This document shows, one piece after another, positions 51,780-63,702 of a DNA stretch of 64,000 nt. Origin of the DNA: Branchiostoma lanceolatum (taxonomy: Eukaryota > Chordata > Leptocardii > Amphioxiformes > Branchiostomatidae); contig NC_089736.1 of the NCBI RefSeq assembly GCF_035083965.1, forward strand, positions 4,715,501 through 4,779,500. The letters run 5' to 3'. The notes beneath the pieces are model-generated. The model did no database searches. It was not told the DNA's origin and worked only from the letters and a program-made list of their open reading frames with translations. Both the position numbers and the translations under genes were made by a program. Position 1 is the stretch's first letter. Each line of letters starts with the position of its first letter.

Positions 51780-51868
51780 TATAGAAATGACTTAATCAAT
51801 TGACTTTCAAAATCCAATTTTCGGGGCCTAATATTGCTCAGTGGGTTTCCTTTAATAATAAGTCTGTG
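51780..51868. repeat. MITE, TTAA-end family, terminal fragment
   Basis: atgtatagaaatgactta, tcaaaatccaattttcgggg and cctaatattg match the inverted left end of the 30,984 element. Confidence 0.6.
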
Positions 51869-52309
51869 CAGTATCGAGGATTGTTTTGTGTTTTCCGTGT
51901 TGCCGACACCTTATGTGTTATAAGACACTGCCCATGCGGGACCCGTCTGTAAATCTAGACCTGTAGACTCTTGTTCACACGGTAGAGGTGAGGAGATGGC
52001 TTGTCAAACAACATTCGTGAGACAAGGCAGAATAGTTTCTGCTTAGTCAGGAGAGCAGTACTAGTTATTTGTCTAGACATACATAGATATACATAAATAG
52101 AATAACATGTACAGTCACGTATAGTGTAATGCTAGTAATGCTGCGCAGTGTTATTGTAGCGTCTAGTTGTGTTGTGTAGTGCAGTGTTGTGTTGTGTCGT
52201 GTGTACTCTAATTTGTTTGAGAAAGTTTGTTAACGCCTGAAACATTATACTGCATTTTTGCAGCCACATACTCTAGGAAAATTATAAATGCCCGCCATTT
52301 TGTTTGTTT

Positions 52310-52547
52310 AACATATTAAAATACAGAAACGAGAAGTTCTGCTGCGGTACCAGGGAGGGCCGCTAGGAGGCCAAAACTTGACCTTTGCCTCCGTCTTCCT
52401 ATGACGTTGCCAAATTTACCGAATATCATTATAATCCATCCAGAGGTTCCTAAGTAATGCTGACCACTATTATCCGAAAATACACACACGCACACAGGTG
52501 TCACGCTAAACGCAATACCTCCATTTTTCATGGAGGTAATAAGCCGT
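52310..52547 (-). repeat. Hairpin/GT element, copy 7
   Basis: Inverted copy: ttctgctgcggtaccaggga, acttgacctttgcctccgtc, ...acacacacgcacac, then ACCTCCATTTTTCATGGAGG. Confidence 0.8.
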
Positions 52548-52604
52548 GGATAGCATATACCCTGCTCTAATGGGTCACGCCATTTTGAGAGTTACCAAGC
52601 CCCT

Positions 52605-52703
52605 ATCTCCAAGCAGATGTTGGGTGAAATAAAGGTCATAATAAATGGCCTCTCTAACAACCGCTATTATCTTTCACCCCAACATCTGCTTGAAGATAAG
52701 CCA
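52605..52703. mobile_element. Small palindromic MITE
   Basis: atctccaagcagatgttggg ... ccccaacatctgcttgaaga, with a stem of about 38 bp and a short loop. Confidence 0.75.
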
Positions 52704-53134
52704 AGCCCTACCCACACAGAGAAAGACTGTTCTCGCACATTCTGCCACACAGAAGTAGCCTGTTACGGCCTACTAATCCGCCAATGAAGTATACAGTTAT
52801 GCCTAATCAAACCCTGTATATGTGGGGGCCGCTATAATGGTTGCTATTCCATGGGCTGACACTGTCCAGGCCACCCTGTATATTACCTATAGATAACAAG
52901 CAATAACAGCTCGGGATATCTGAGGACACAAAACCTAACAAGCCAACACACTCTTATCAACGCAGAGGGTTTGAGATATTGTCCTGTATACTAACAAAAC
53001 GTGTATTTCGCTAGCCTACAAAGTATGTTAACCCCCTGTGATAAGCGCTTTAATTTGTTGTCTTTTTCTTTCAATTAGGATTTCAACTCCAAGGAAACGC
53101 CCTTTTTTACAGACATTTATATCCTCAAGTATAA

Positions 53135-53315
53135 GTAACGACCTCTACATAAGGACCACCTAGCCAACGTGGACACTTTTTGGTGGTCCCTCAGATAATT
53201 TTTCGCATTGACACGAGCATTGAGAATCCTGTCTATATTGACCATCTGTCCACATGGACTAGATTTTATCGGTTCACTGAGCGGTCTTCTTGGGCAGTGT
53301 TGGCTGTACCTACCC
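53135..53315. repeat. GACCACC MITE family, copy 3
   Basis: ctacataaggaccacctagc, tttttggtggtccc, cattgagaatcctgtc and agattttatcggtt. Confidence 0.7.
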
Positions 53316-53539
53316 CGATAACACAGAAGCACAGACAGCCATGAAATGGCCCAATATCCGGCGGGTATCGTATGACCTTCAGGGGTCGCCCTTTCATGGC
53401 TCCTTCTCGAGGCTTTAACTGTTACTTTAAGACCCATATTCTCCGAATTCCCCACTCCAGACGTCTTGTATAGCCTCCTTTGCAGCCTTCTAGGAGCGGC
53501 CGGTGTTTGCGTTATAGGGGAGCGCTGATTAGCGATCTT

Positions 53540-53990
53540 CAACATAGAAGAACTTTATTGCACGACAATTGTACATGGTACAAAGTATGGCAAGAATTCG
53601 CAAACATAACACGAAATAGAAGTATAGAATAAAACTTAACATCCTAATTACTAATACAATACAGTAAGGGCTAGCATACGCTTTCGATATAGTGTTATAA
53701 TCGAGTTGGTTTAATCATTAGTTTCGGTATTTTTTCTAATGTGAAAGCAGTCGTTTAAATATTTACCTATGTTCGCAGTATGGGGATTGTTGCCCTTAAA
53801 TATGTACTCAAAACGGTCTGTAGCATCGAGACTCTTAAAACTTGTACTTGTTTTGAGAAGTGTGAATAGCTTATGACGTAAAAATCATATCTAGAGCACT
53901 CCACGACAAAGTGAAATTCATCTTCAATCTTCATTGGACAAGATGGGCAAGGATAGGTTCTAATGTGAGGGCGGCAAATGTGATTCCGCC
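53540..53990 (-). pseudogene. LINE 3'-end fragment on the minus strand
   Basis: Minus-strand frame near 53,990-53,880 reads CRPHIRTYPCPSC, then IEDEFHFVVECSRYDF, the same C-terminal motif as the LINE at 36.7 kb, followed by an AT-rich 3' UTR ending near 53,543. 5'-truncated at the SINE. Confidence 0.7.
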
Positions 53991-53999
53991 AGTATTTTT

Positions 54000-54218
54000 T
54001 TTTTCAATTCGCTTTTTGACAGACACTAAGGACGACGTGGCATTGCACTCAAGTTTTTCATAACTTGTTATAACAGTGCGGCGTACAGAGGACAATTATA
54101 CCCATTTCTACATCTGAGTGGAGTAAGGAAAGGCACAACATTGGTGGCGTCAAGGGATTCGAACCTGGGACCGCTGGGTTCTGGGTGGACACCCTGCCGT
54201 TACGCCACGCGACCCCAC
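54000..54218 (-). mobile_element. tRNA-derived SINE, family 2, copy 1
   Basis: Minus-strand head gtcgcgtggcgtaacggcag and ggttcgaatccctt (B box), body ending near a poly(A)-like run (ttttttttttc on the + strand, about 53,994). It abuts the LINE fragment and may have inserted into it. Confidence 0.7.
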
Positions 54219-54219
54219 G

Positions 54220-56065
54220 GTATCAGAACCTGATGTTGAAAATCGCGAAGTAGCGCTCTTCTAAGAAATAAACACGGACAGTTTCTAGAAGAGGGCCTGC
54301 ATGCTCTTTTCCGTAAGGCGTAAGCAGCCTGTTTGTATAAGTAAGTAGTAGGGAAAACTGTCTTATTCACATAATTTCGTAGCGAGGCGCCCAAATTCGG
54401 CGTAATTGCCTTTCTGGTTCCAGCGTAATACGTACGGGGTACTTCTGAATTCAGCGTAAAGCGTTGGACCCCCCCCCCATGCAGATCCTCCTAGAAGTCT
54501 GCGAAGGAGGCAACGTCTTGGAGTCGTTACAATCAATTTGGGGCGATTGCTAAGGGGAAAGGAACACCGGTTTCAATTATGGTGCAATAATTCTTAAAAT
54601 GATCTCGGAGGACAACAGTTACAAAGAGATCACGTTGGGAGGCAACAGGTTTAAATTGTAACCAGACAGAAAGTTACATTTTCAGTAAATGAACGTGATG
54701 GTGTATATAGAACAAATGTATAAGATGAAAGAAGTTTGGCGCATTCTCTCGAAGAATTGTCGTTACCGATCGTGTGAAATAGCACTCTAAACTACATCTG
54801 TTTGTATTTTCAAACATGTTCATCGATATATTCAACGTCAACATTTTCAAGCGTTATTCTAAGCAGTTAACGCGAAAAAAATGAAAGGAAACCTACCTGA
54901 TACATCCTTGATAAATATCATTTTCAAACCATTGTTCCCTGAGAGCAAATTGTCAGTGCAAAACGTTTAAGCTTTATTCTGAAATGAACGTTAGACATGT
55001 TTCTTCATTTCGGATGGTGACGTAAATTCGGCGGCTAGTGTATGAGGGAGCTTCAGGTGTAAGCCTCAAGCTTCCAAGCTCTGCATGTATAAAAGAACCC
55101 AACACACGTATCGAGAAGAGTAGGGGTGACCCGGTGTGCTTGGCTAAAAACGCGAACCGCATACGCAGCGAAGACGTATTGCAATATACTAGCTACTTGA
55201 AAAAGCAATATGCTTCACCGAGGCTCAATTGAGGATGACAGCTTTACCATACCTATATACGGCGAAGTCTAGCTACACTTATGCGTAAATGGGTCAGAGA
55301 ACTAGACAGTGTGCTATAATTGAGACAAATCAGACCCAGTAGTCCCTGAAAACGTGTCGTACATTCTTCACGGGTGGCTGAACCATGGTCTGATTCTCCA
55401 ACACATGGTGGACAACCGTTTGCCTGGAGGGCACCATATCCTCTGCCACGTGTTTGGGTCAAAAGTATCAAAATAGCCCCCTCGGATATCACCTTGTCAA
55501 CTTGTGTCAGAATTCTGACCTCTCTCAAAATCAGTGGACCGAGTTTCACTCAAAACACCTGAGAAAATAAGTCTTTAAGCCGTCTAATTTCGTCCATATG
55601 AAGAGATGCTATACTCGTAACGTATCCGGAAGTTTTAGTTTTCTACACAAGCTGTGTGCGCAAGATTGATGAGATACTTTTAATGCGTCTTTGATAGAAG
55701 GGATTGATCCCGCCATTGTTGTGCATGTAATTGTTTGAAATATCAAATGGGGGAATGTACTTTATACGTATCAAATTTGCTCTTCAATTTGCTTTGTTAG
55801 TCGGTTAAATACTAATGACATCATGTTTTTTGGTAAAGTCACGTGACAGAAGTGAGTGGGTCAGTATTTCAGACGAAGTCCGAAGATTCGGTCTGCTATT
55901 TGATGGTTGCATGTGTCAGACTTAACATCTTCTTTTAAACGCCACCATTTGCCTTGTAATGCTTCCGCCAGATTGTTGTGAAACTATCTTTCTAATCTAA
56001 TGCAATTACGAACTAAATACGTAATGAAGCCTGACCGAAATGTTTATCCGAAACATTTACAAGAA
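54220..56065. other. 1.8 kb without recognisable genes
   Basis: Short open frames only; nothing supported. Confidence 0.4.
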
Positions 56066-56067
56066 TA

Positions 56068-56222
56068 CTAAGGCCCGACTTAGACGCGCGTTTTTGAGCG
56101 AGGAGAACCCCAGACCACTCAAGTAGCGTTTTATAGTGGGAAAACTCCACTTAAGCAGCCCAAAGCTCATCACCCACAGCCTCCAGTCGACTCCAAAAAG
56201 TTGGGTGTAAATCGGGCCTTAG
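56068..56222. mobile_element. 155-bp MITE
   Basis: Ends CTAAGGCCCGACTTA and inverted TAAATCGGGCCTTAG. Confidence 0.7.
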
Positions 56223-56539
56223 AAGTTACTAACGCCAAGAAGTGTGGTCTGGCCGTCAGTTCCTGGGAGCTGTTGACAGATAGGCAACATGCCCGGTGCC
56301 TTGCGATCTTCAGTTTGACCAAAAACATCTCACCATCCGTGTACACACCGCTAGGTCACTGTGGGCCAGGCGTGTTTGAGGGGTGTGTGGACGTGGGGTT
56401 GATATATGTAAGGAAGTAAATGGCTGACGAACTTATTATTAGAATTATTTCAAAATGTTTAGCCCTAAGAGTAAGAACAGTTTTAACTGATCTAACAGTT
56501 ATTGCATAAGCGCAGATCATGAAAGGAATGATCCAAAGA

Positions 56540-56985
56540 ATCTAATTATCTCAAAGATTTTTACCAGCTCAGAAGACGTTTCACAAAATGACCTAGATGT
56601 TGTTGTCTAATGATAACGTATTGTACAAATACCGAAAGTTAAAAGGACACCAAGCAATTTAAGTATCTTTAAGATTTTTACCAGCTCACAAGACGTTTCA
56701 CAAAATGACCTAGATATTATCTAATGATAACGCATTGTACAAAACAGAAAGTTAAAAGGACACAAAGCAATTTAAGTATCTTTAAAATTTTTACCAGCTC
56801 ACAAGACGTTTCACAAAATGACCTAGATATTGTCTAATGATAACGCATTGTACAAATACAGAAAGTTAAAAGGAGACCAAGCAATCTAAGTATCTTCAAG
56901 ATTTTTACCAGCTCACAAGACGTTTCACAAAATGACCTACATGTTCTCTAATGATAACGTTTCGTACAAATACAGAAATCGTTAT
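56540..56985. repeat. 114-bp tandem repeat, about four copies
   Basis: Units start near 56,556, 56,672, 56,785 and 56,899: atttttaccagctcacaaga, cgtttcacaaaatgacctag, taatgataacgcattgtaca and cagaaagttaaaagga. Confidence 0.93.
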
Positions 56986-56989
56986 CCCA

Positions 56990-59290
56990 ATGCGGTCATC
57001 ATTAACCGCTCACATCAAACAATACATCACATATCCCTGTGCCAGAGAGTCGTTAACACATTCCTGTATCCACCGTGCCGTGTCAACAATCATATATTAC
57101 TACTCAGCCATCAACGGGATGACACGCGAGTGCAACATGCTTATAAACATCCCTTTCCTCCTTCTGAGCCCACTGCCACCTTAACCTTTGCCCGCCAAGC
57201 ACATGTTCTTGATAACGAGCCAACACTTAGCGGAGGAACTTTCTCGCTCGTTACGTCTTGGCAGAGTAAGAGAAAGGGAAATAAACTCATCTCTCAGGGG
57301 GAATTCAGGCAAAAATTTGAGACGTAAATATTGATAAACAAAGCTGGAGTCCGTGAAAGTATATCAGAACGCCTTCGCGTGGATGGAATTGTACCGTTTA
57401 TGGTAGTAGCGGTCTTCAAAAGCACACATCTCTAATAAGACTACATTAGACAATAAGATATGAATGACTTTAGACATATGTCGCAACTTGCTGTCACATT
57501 GACCCTACCAAGGCACCAACTTTCTATAGTTCTTTCTTGTAACTAACTAAGATCAGGTCTTGGAACAATTCGTAAACATTACATTTAGCGTGGGGCAGCT
57601 TATACTTTCCGAAACGATTGTGCTTAGCATATGAGAAATGTTAGTATTTGAAAAAGCAAATAACGATTTCAACATCTTTTCCTGCTCATACTGTCGTATT
57701 TTCTGGGTAGGGATACGTATACGGTAATAGAATATACCAATATCTCATTGTATATACCTCTGTAGAGATAATTCTTATAACCGTATACGTACAGACCCCG
57801 GCGGTCTACAGTGCTACCGTAGTGGTACACAATACTGTAATTCACTTTTTCGTCACGGTAGCAACATTTCACGGTGTAAGAAAAATTGACATTTTCACTG
57901 AACTTTAACTTCACAGTGGCGGCAAGTGATTTGCAGAACGGATGTGTGAAGGAATTATGAATAATAACGGTACAGAGGTAACGTGAAAACAGGGAACATA
58001 AAGTTACAGTGAAAGGAACAGGAATTACAGTAAGTTAGATGCTATACCGTCTCTTTGGACTGCTAGCTGGCGCGGGGCAAGACACAAAGCTGGGCCGCAC
58101 CTGTGGCGCTCCCCCTATCACAGCCTGGGGACCATTACACTAAATACACCGTTAAAAACCCCACAGCGCCCTTCAAGATATCGGTCCTCATTCGCTGATA
58201 ATCTCTGCTCTACGTGTCTTAATTAGAAAAGGGCACATCTGCGTTTAAGGTCGGACGGGACCAATTAGGTGAATAAGTTACTACCATATATTCTGTGGAT
58301 CCTGTAGATCGGTAGGAACACAATGAAACTAGTGGCACAGACGGCTAGCTCTATGACGGTTTGACTGGAAATTTACAACTGAAATAGCGACTTCAACTGA
58401 ACCTCGGCCTTGGTGACTTGTGCTAACGTTACCAGTATGACAAACTTTCCCTCCGGCGTTAGCGCTTCTAAACATCTCTTGACAGAAAGTACACTGTCAA
58501 GAAAAACGCAACCATAACACTCTTCCTCGTGATATGTTAGTATGATATCGATATGACTCTGTTCACAATCGATCAAAACACTCTCTAAAGATCATACTGT
58601 ACAAGCGACATCTTATGCTTCATATTTAGCTTATTAACCAGTCCAACTTACAGACAAAGACTTAAAGGTTCGAATATCACCCACCTTTCTGCACCTGTAA
58701 CGTTCCCTTCTCGGCCAGCGTACGCAGAGCCAGTCGTCCTGCTGGGGTAAGTACTAGTACTGTGAGGAATGGGCGGGAGAAGAAACGACACACCGCGCAG
58801 ACGACACCAACAACTTCTGCACACAGCCGCATGGGACTCTGGGACCGAGAGAGGACTTTTCTATCAGATAGGCAAGACCCCATAGGTCACCCACACAGCC
58901 CCTACCTGATGAGGAGATACCAAGAACGCAGGGTGACACGTGTTTAGTCTAGTGTTTCTACTTAAAATTTCTGAAGTGTATTCTTGTCACCTTTGTGGTT
59001 TGGGTGACAACGTAGAAGGTGTAAGTGCCGTGTTTCACGCTATTGGCTTTGGCGACATGCCTGCCTTGGTCAAAGTGGTGCACGAACGCCAGTGCCAACA
59101 GTGGTTCAAAGGCATGTCCACATGTCTGATAGAAAACCAACCATATCGCTTACAGTGACGAACTTGAACATGAATACAACATCTTAATACCCATGAGGCC
59201 ACGACAATAACATACACATGTAGTACCGTTTTGAAAATCACACATCATATAATCAAATGCTATTGTTGTTGTTGTTGTTGTTGTTTTTCT
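56990..59290. other. 2.3 kb without a firm gene
   Basis: A possible small minus-strand exon near 58,665-58,745 (frame GRLALRTLAEKGTLQVQK) was considered but the same splice sites read plausibly on the + strand; see rejected items. An ACGTATACGG / CCGTATACGT inverted pair flanks 57,712-57,791. Confidence 0.35.
59262..59286. repeat. (TTG)n microsatellite
   Basis: About seven TTG units just before the foldback element. Confidence 0.85.
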
Positions 59291-59292
59291 TT

Positions 59293-60554
59293 AATAGACC
59301 TCTTTCCAGTTACGGCGGCCATTTTGAATTCCCAGAGGTCAGCTCGGGGTCATGCACCAAAACGAGGCAGTCCCTGACTCAGATCCTACTATAACCATGG
59401 GTAATGCCAGTTATACCATCTTCGGTTGTACATTTCGCCCCTCTAAGATGAAATAATCTAATACATGTGCTTTTCATATGTAGAAAATATTGTTGTGGAC
59501 ATTTTGACTTATTTTTGGCTAAATTTCTATTCGTTTTCCACAGTTTTTGATGAGTAACTTAAGGACAGTGTCTACATTTGTATATCCTCCTTAATATCTT
59601 TTTACTAGTAGGTTTAATGCAAGACATGGAAAGACTAGCTGCAGACTGGCATCCTTGTGGGTAAAAAATTAGAAGACAATTGGCAGTTGTTCCGACAATT
59701 TCTAGATGCCAGGATCCGTTCTGCAAACAAAGCTGTATGGGGCGATTGGGGTCCAATGCAGAACTCAGTGCAGTGGGAAAGGTGGGGTACAGACTGGTTG
59801 CGTTCTTTGTATATTTGTATGTCAGTTTGCTCCAATGATAGTTTTGGTAGCATACACTTCCACAAGTTGAGTCCAGATAATTGTGGGCTGAAATTTAGCA
59901 GATCTATCCTGTGATTTTGATGATTTCTCAATGCTAAGATCGGCATGGCAAAGAAATGCTATACCCGTAAATGTTATCGCCAGTGGGACAGGGATCGACC
60001 CCAGTCTCTACCAAACTAACTATGCTGGCAACTAGTGATGGGGACGCATCTGTGATTTACCCCGCCTTCCCCACTGGGTTCTGCATTGGACCGGACCGGT
60101 CGACCCCATAGAGCTTAGTGTGCAGACCGGATCTTGGTATCTAGAAATTGTCGTAACAACTGCCAATTGTCTTCTAATTTTTTACCCACAAGAATGCCAG
60201 TCTGCAGCTAGTCTTTCCAGGTCTTGTATTAATCCTACTACATGTAGTTAAGATATTAAGGAGGATACATGGTAGAGACTGTCCTTACGTTACCCATCAA
60301 AAACTGTGAAAAACGAATAAAAATTTAGCCAAAAATAAGTCAAAATGTCCACAACAATATTTTCTACATATGAAAGGCACATATATTAGATTATTTCATC
60401 TTAGAGGGGCGAAATGTACAACCGGAGATGGTATAACTGGCATTACCCAGGGTTATAGTAGGATCTGAGTCAGGGGCTGCCTCGTTTTGGTGCATGACCC
60501 CGAGCTGACCCCTGGGAATTCAAAATGGCCGCCGTAACTGGAAAGAGGTCTATT
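59293..60554. mobile_element. 1.26-kb foldback element with about 490-bp inverted arms
   Basis: Terminal AATAGACCTCTTTCCAGTTA (left) and its inverse at the right. Homology continues inwards through ccattttgaattccc, ctaagatgaaataatcta, gttgtggacattttgac and aattagaagacaattggcag to about 59,790 and 60,055. The loop has no transposase-like frame. No clear target duplication. Confidence 0.88.
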
Positions 60555-60555
60555 T

Positions 60556-60768
60556 CGCCTTTGGACAGAGAAGGGCGACGTGGCACTGCGCTCAAGTTCT
60601 TCATAACTTATTTCAACAGCGCCACGTATAGAGAGCAATATACCCGTTTTTACACCGTGGTCGAGTGAGGAAAGTCGTGTTAAGGGCACAACGGTGGCGC
60701 CAGGGGATTCGAACCCTGGACCGCTTGGTTCTGGGCTGGAACACTGCCGTTATGCCACACGACTCCAT
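60556..60768 (-). mobile_element. tRNA-derived SINE, family 2, copy 2
   Basis: Minus-strand head gtcgtgtggcataacggcag and gggttcgaatcccctgg; body matches 54,000-54,218. Begins directly beside the right end of the foldback element. Confidence 0.7.
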
Positions 60769-60939
60769 AAGTGTTATGGTTAAGATTTTCATCATTGAAT
60801 AACAATGTTTTGATACGTCGCTCACAAAACGATTGCCGTTTGTAAGAATAAAACTTTAATCGACTAACGCCACTTTAACTAGCCTCGCAATTAAGCCTTC
60901 CACGCTACGGCTTTCAGGAGGCACGTAAATCATGTTGTT

Positions 60940-61415
60940 GTTGATATGAATAAAACCTCACCTCGCCTATCCCTTCATCTCCTTTTGGGTCGTTGGGGCA
61001 ACATGAATAGATCCTCCACCATCCTTCTCCACCTCACTCTATCCTCTGCCACTCTCACTGCTGCCGCTAAGCTTAATCCTGTCTACTCTTTAATGCTGTC
61101 CTCCCAACGTTTTCTCTGTCTTCCTCTCTTTCTGCTGCATGGTACTGTCCCTTGTAGTACAGTTTTTGCAAGCCCTGACGATCTTACCACATGACCGGAC
61201 CATCTTAGCTTGCGCTTCATTACAGTTATCAAGAGGTTGTCATGTGTCCAATGGCTTGTACTACTTTGTTGTAGATTTCCTCGTTAGTAACACGGTCTAG
61301 ATATGTGATACCCAGAATTTTTCTGTAGCATCTTGTTTCCATTGAAAGATTCATTCTCTGTAGGTCAGCTGTAAGTGTCCAGGTTTCGCAACCAATAAAA
61401 CCATGATTTGCATAA
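60940..61415 (-). pseudogene. Decayed RTE-like LINE ORF fragment
   Basis: Minus strand, in shifted frames, reads ETWTLTADLQRMNLSMETRC, then YRKILGITYLDRVTNEEIYN, MKRKLRWSGHVVRSSGLAKT and RKRGRQRKRWEDSIKEW, the C-terminal region of widespread RTE-type reverse transcriptases. Frameshifts and stops (e.g. TGA after MTTS, TAG after KEW) show it is dead. Confidence 0.78.
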
Positions 61416-61419
61416 CAGC

Positions 61420-62100
61420 ATCCAGACGTGTTTCGTTTACATATCGGGGGCCTTCACCTTTGACATATTACCAATAATTCCGGTCGCCGCACATGCGTAC
61501 TTGGAACTGTGAAAGCCCTCATTGAAAGAGAATTAAGATGACGCACGGCATGTTTCTTCAGTCGTATGTAAATGTAACCGGTCTAATTACGTCAATTGCA
61601 TAGAGGAACCACAGAAATGATTGTGTAAACATTAAAAAAATGCCCACAAAAAGCAAGAATACATTTTCATAGAAGAAGGCCTAAAATACATGACAGATGC
61701 AATGTAATGTAGAATGACAGACTCATTAGCGAAGTGTTATACTATCCGTGGCCCACCTTAGACAGAGGTCCTTAGGTTCTGCATCTGTTTTGAAGCTTTC
61801 ATGATTCTGTCACAGAAAAATAAATGACAGGGGCACACGCGATTGGTTACCCGGGTCACAGTTGGCGCCAAGAATGTGGTCGCCGTGGTAACGGAACCTG
61901 TCGTTCGTCATATAGAAAGTCAAGGGCACAAAAACGTTTTGCTACAAGTGACCAAATAGCTAATAATGGAACTGATGAACATACTAGGATTGTCTTTCAA
62001 TTTCTCTTTGTGAAAGACTAAACTTTCATTTGTTCACATTTTGAGCAAAGGTGTGATAAGGAATGGGTGCCAAAATAAAGGGGGAAAAGTTGCCAAAAGA
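61420..62100. other. Intergenic sequence, nothing recognised
   Basis: No exon or repeat supported. Confidence 0.4.
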
Positions 62101-62107
62101 TTGAAAT

Positions 62108-62180
62108 TGGCCCCTACGAGGTTCGAACTCGTGGCCTTCTGCGTGTAAAGCAGATGTGATAACCGCTACACCAAGGGACC
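62108..62180 (-). tRNA. tRNA-Val, anticodon UAC
   Basis: 73 nt on the minus strand. The acceptor stem GGTCCCT pairs with AGGGGCC (one G-U), discriminator A. The A box is TGTAGCGGTTATCA, the anticodon arm TCTGC-TTTACAC-GCAGA gives UAC, and the B box is GAGTTCGAACCTC. It is close to the standard animal tRNA-Val and intronless. The + strand sequence at its 3' side lacks an obvious T-run immediately next to it. Confidence 0.93.
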
Positions 62181-62539
62181 AGGTATACCTTCAAATTTGT
62201 CGCTTTACGTCTAGAATGTCGTTTCTGTCGTGCATCCCTTAAAAGTCCTCAACCGGGCCAAGATATCTCGATGTGCGATACAAATAACATTTATATGTGT
62301 GCATATTTCAATACGTTCTAACGACACGACAAAATCGCATTCATACGTTGAGAATATCCCTGTGCATTGTAATAAGCTAGATTCAACCAATCATGCAGAA
62401 TGAAAAATGGCCAAAATTAGCGACTTTGTTTTTATGTTTTAATCGGTGAAATACTACAATACGGACGTTTAGCTGCCCGTGGTACCGATATAATTTGCGT
62501 CTTCTTCATCAAAATTGAGGAATAGAGAGTCTGTCTGTC

Positions 62540-62600
62540 TGAGTGAATGTGTGTGTGTGTGTGTGCGTGTGTGTGCGTGCGTGTGTGCGTGTGTGCGTGC

Positions 62601-62635
<35 letters not shown>

Positions 62636-62790
62636 CGCGTGCGAGCGCGTGTGCGTGTTTCCGCATATTTGTGGTCAGCATAACTCAAGAACCTCTGGAT
62701 GGATTGTGATAATATTTGGTACGAAGAAGGGGGAATTTTGGTCCCCATGGCGTGTCACCTTGTTTTACATGGAAACGACAGAAAGATTTG
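62540..62790 (+). repeat. Hairpin/GT element, copy 8
   Basis: (GT)n with GC steps at 62,548-62,658, then ccgcatatttgtggtcagca, taactcaagaacctctggat and ggattgtgataatatttgg. Confidence 0.8.
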
Positions 62791-63238
62791 CAGTCTAACA
62801 TGTCCGCAGGAAGAGACGATGTGCCGTATTTTATGTAGAACACTTGGCTCCTGACTGGGCCAAGGTTACCACATGCTCTGCCTACAGCAAACACGGTTAC
62901 GGAGTCTGAACACGACCTTCGTTTGTAGTAAATATTTGACTCAGATAGTGTTGAAGAGTTCACGAAGAGACGGTTATAGAGCCTTGCTTTTAAACAGCGT
63001 GGTGAAGAGACATCTACCTCAAAAAGGTTTATTGTCACATCTACCTGAGTTTACTTTAGTGCCCCTCCCCTAATCTTTATAGAATGTATATTGCTATTAT
63101 GTACATTGATAAGTCACCCAATGAAAGGGGAAATGTTCACGGGGATTTGTTTTCACGGTAGAGAGAAAAAGGAGTGTTCGCGGTTGTTTTGAGTTCGCGG
63201 TTGAAACAGAGCATGGCATTGAACGCCACAGAATGAGG

Positions 63239-63483
63239 TTAAGCCCCTGTCACACTTGTGCGTAAATACAAGCCCGCATGAGTTGCGTATTAACATGATT
63301 TTGGTTTAGGTTAGGTTTGCAGCCGAAGAAGTAATTTCTTTGGTTTGATAACTAGACTGCTCAACGGTGGGTCAAAGAAGAAAACAACTTCCTCACCGCA
63401 AAATTTACTTAAACCAAAAAAAAAATGTTACTGCGGAACTCTTGCGCACTTGAATATACGCACAAGTGTGACAGGGCCCTAAG
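63239..63483. mobile_element. 245-bp MITE with CCCTGTCACACTTGTGCG ends
   Basis: TTAAGCCCCTGTCACACTTG at the left and the inverted CAAGTGTGACAGGGCCCTAA at the right; related in sequence to the DUSP intron MITE (4,032). Confidence 0.8.
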
Positions 63484-63702
63484 GAAGTGTATAAGCATGA
63501 ACTTGTTGGGAGAGCAACGTGCGTGTTGTTTCCATGGTTTTTGGTTTGTAGCCTAAATGCCAGCCTTTGAGACGCTTCAGTACGTTCTCTTCGACGCTTA
63601 CAGCTCGGGGAGCGGCCGAAAGAGTCTACTAAAACTAAAAAGGCTGGCATAATAAAGGAAAGTGATCTCGAACCAGTTTAGCTCAAATGAACTCAATGAA
63701 TA

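Noticed and set aside
54150..54218. tRNA-like sequence with B box
   Set aside because: Repeats with a shared body at 60.56-60.77 kb and has a poor cloverleaf, so it is a SINE head and not a tRNA gene.
56556..56985. Regular repeats considered as a CRISPR array
   Set aside because: No unique spacers between units, and the DNA is plainly animal; simple tandem repeat.
58430..58510. Minus-strand frame VLSVKRCLEALTPEGKFVIL suggestive of an oxidoreductase-type strand
   Set aside because: Too short, with no partner exons or cofactor motif.
58665..58745. Minus-strand exon-like frame GRLALRTLAEKGTLQVQK with AG/GT borders
   Set aside because: The same spot has an equally good + strand donor (ctggg|gtaagtac), neighbouring exons could not be joined, and the peptide matches no family I can name.
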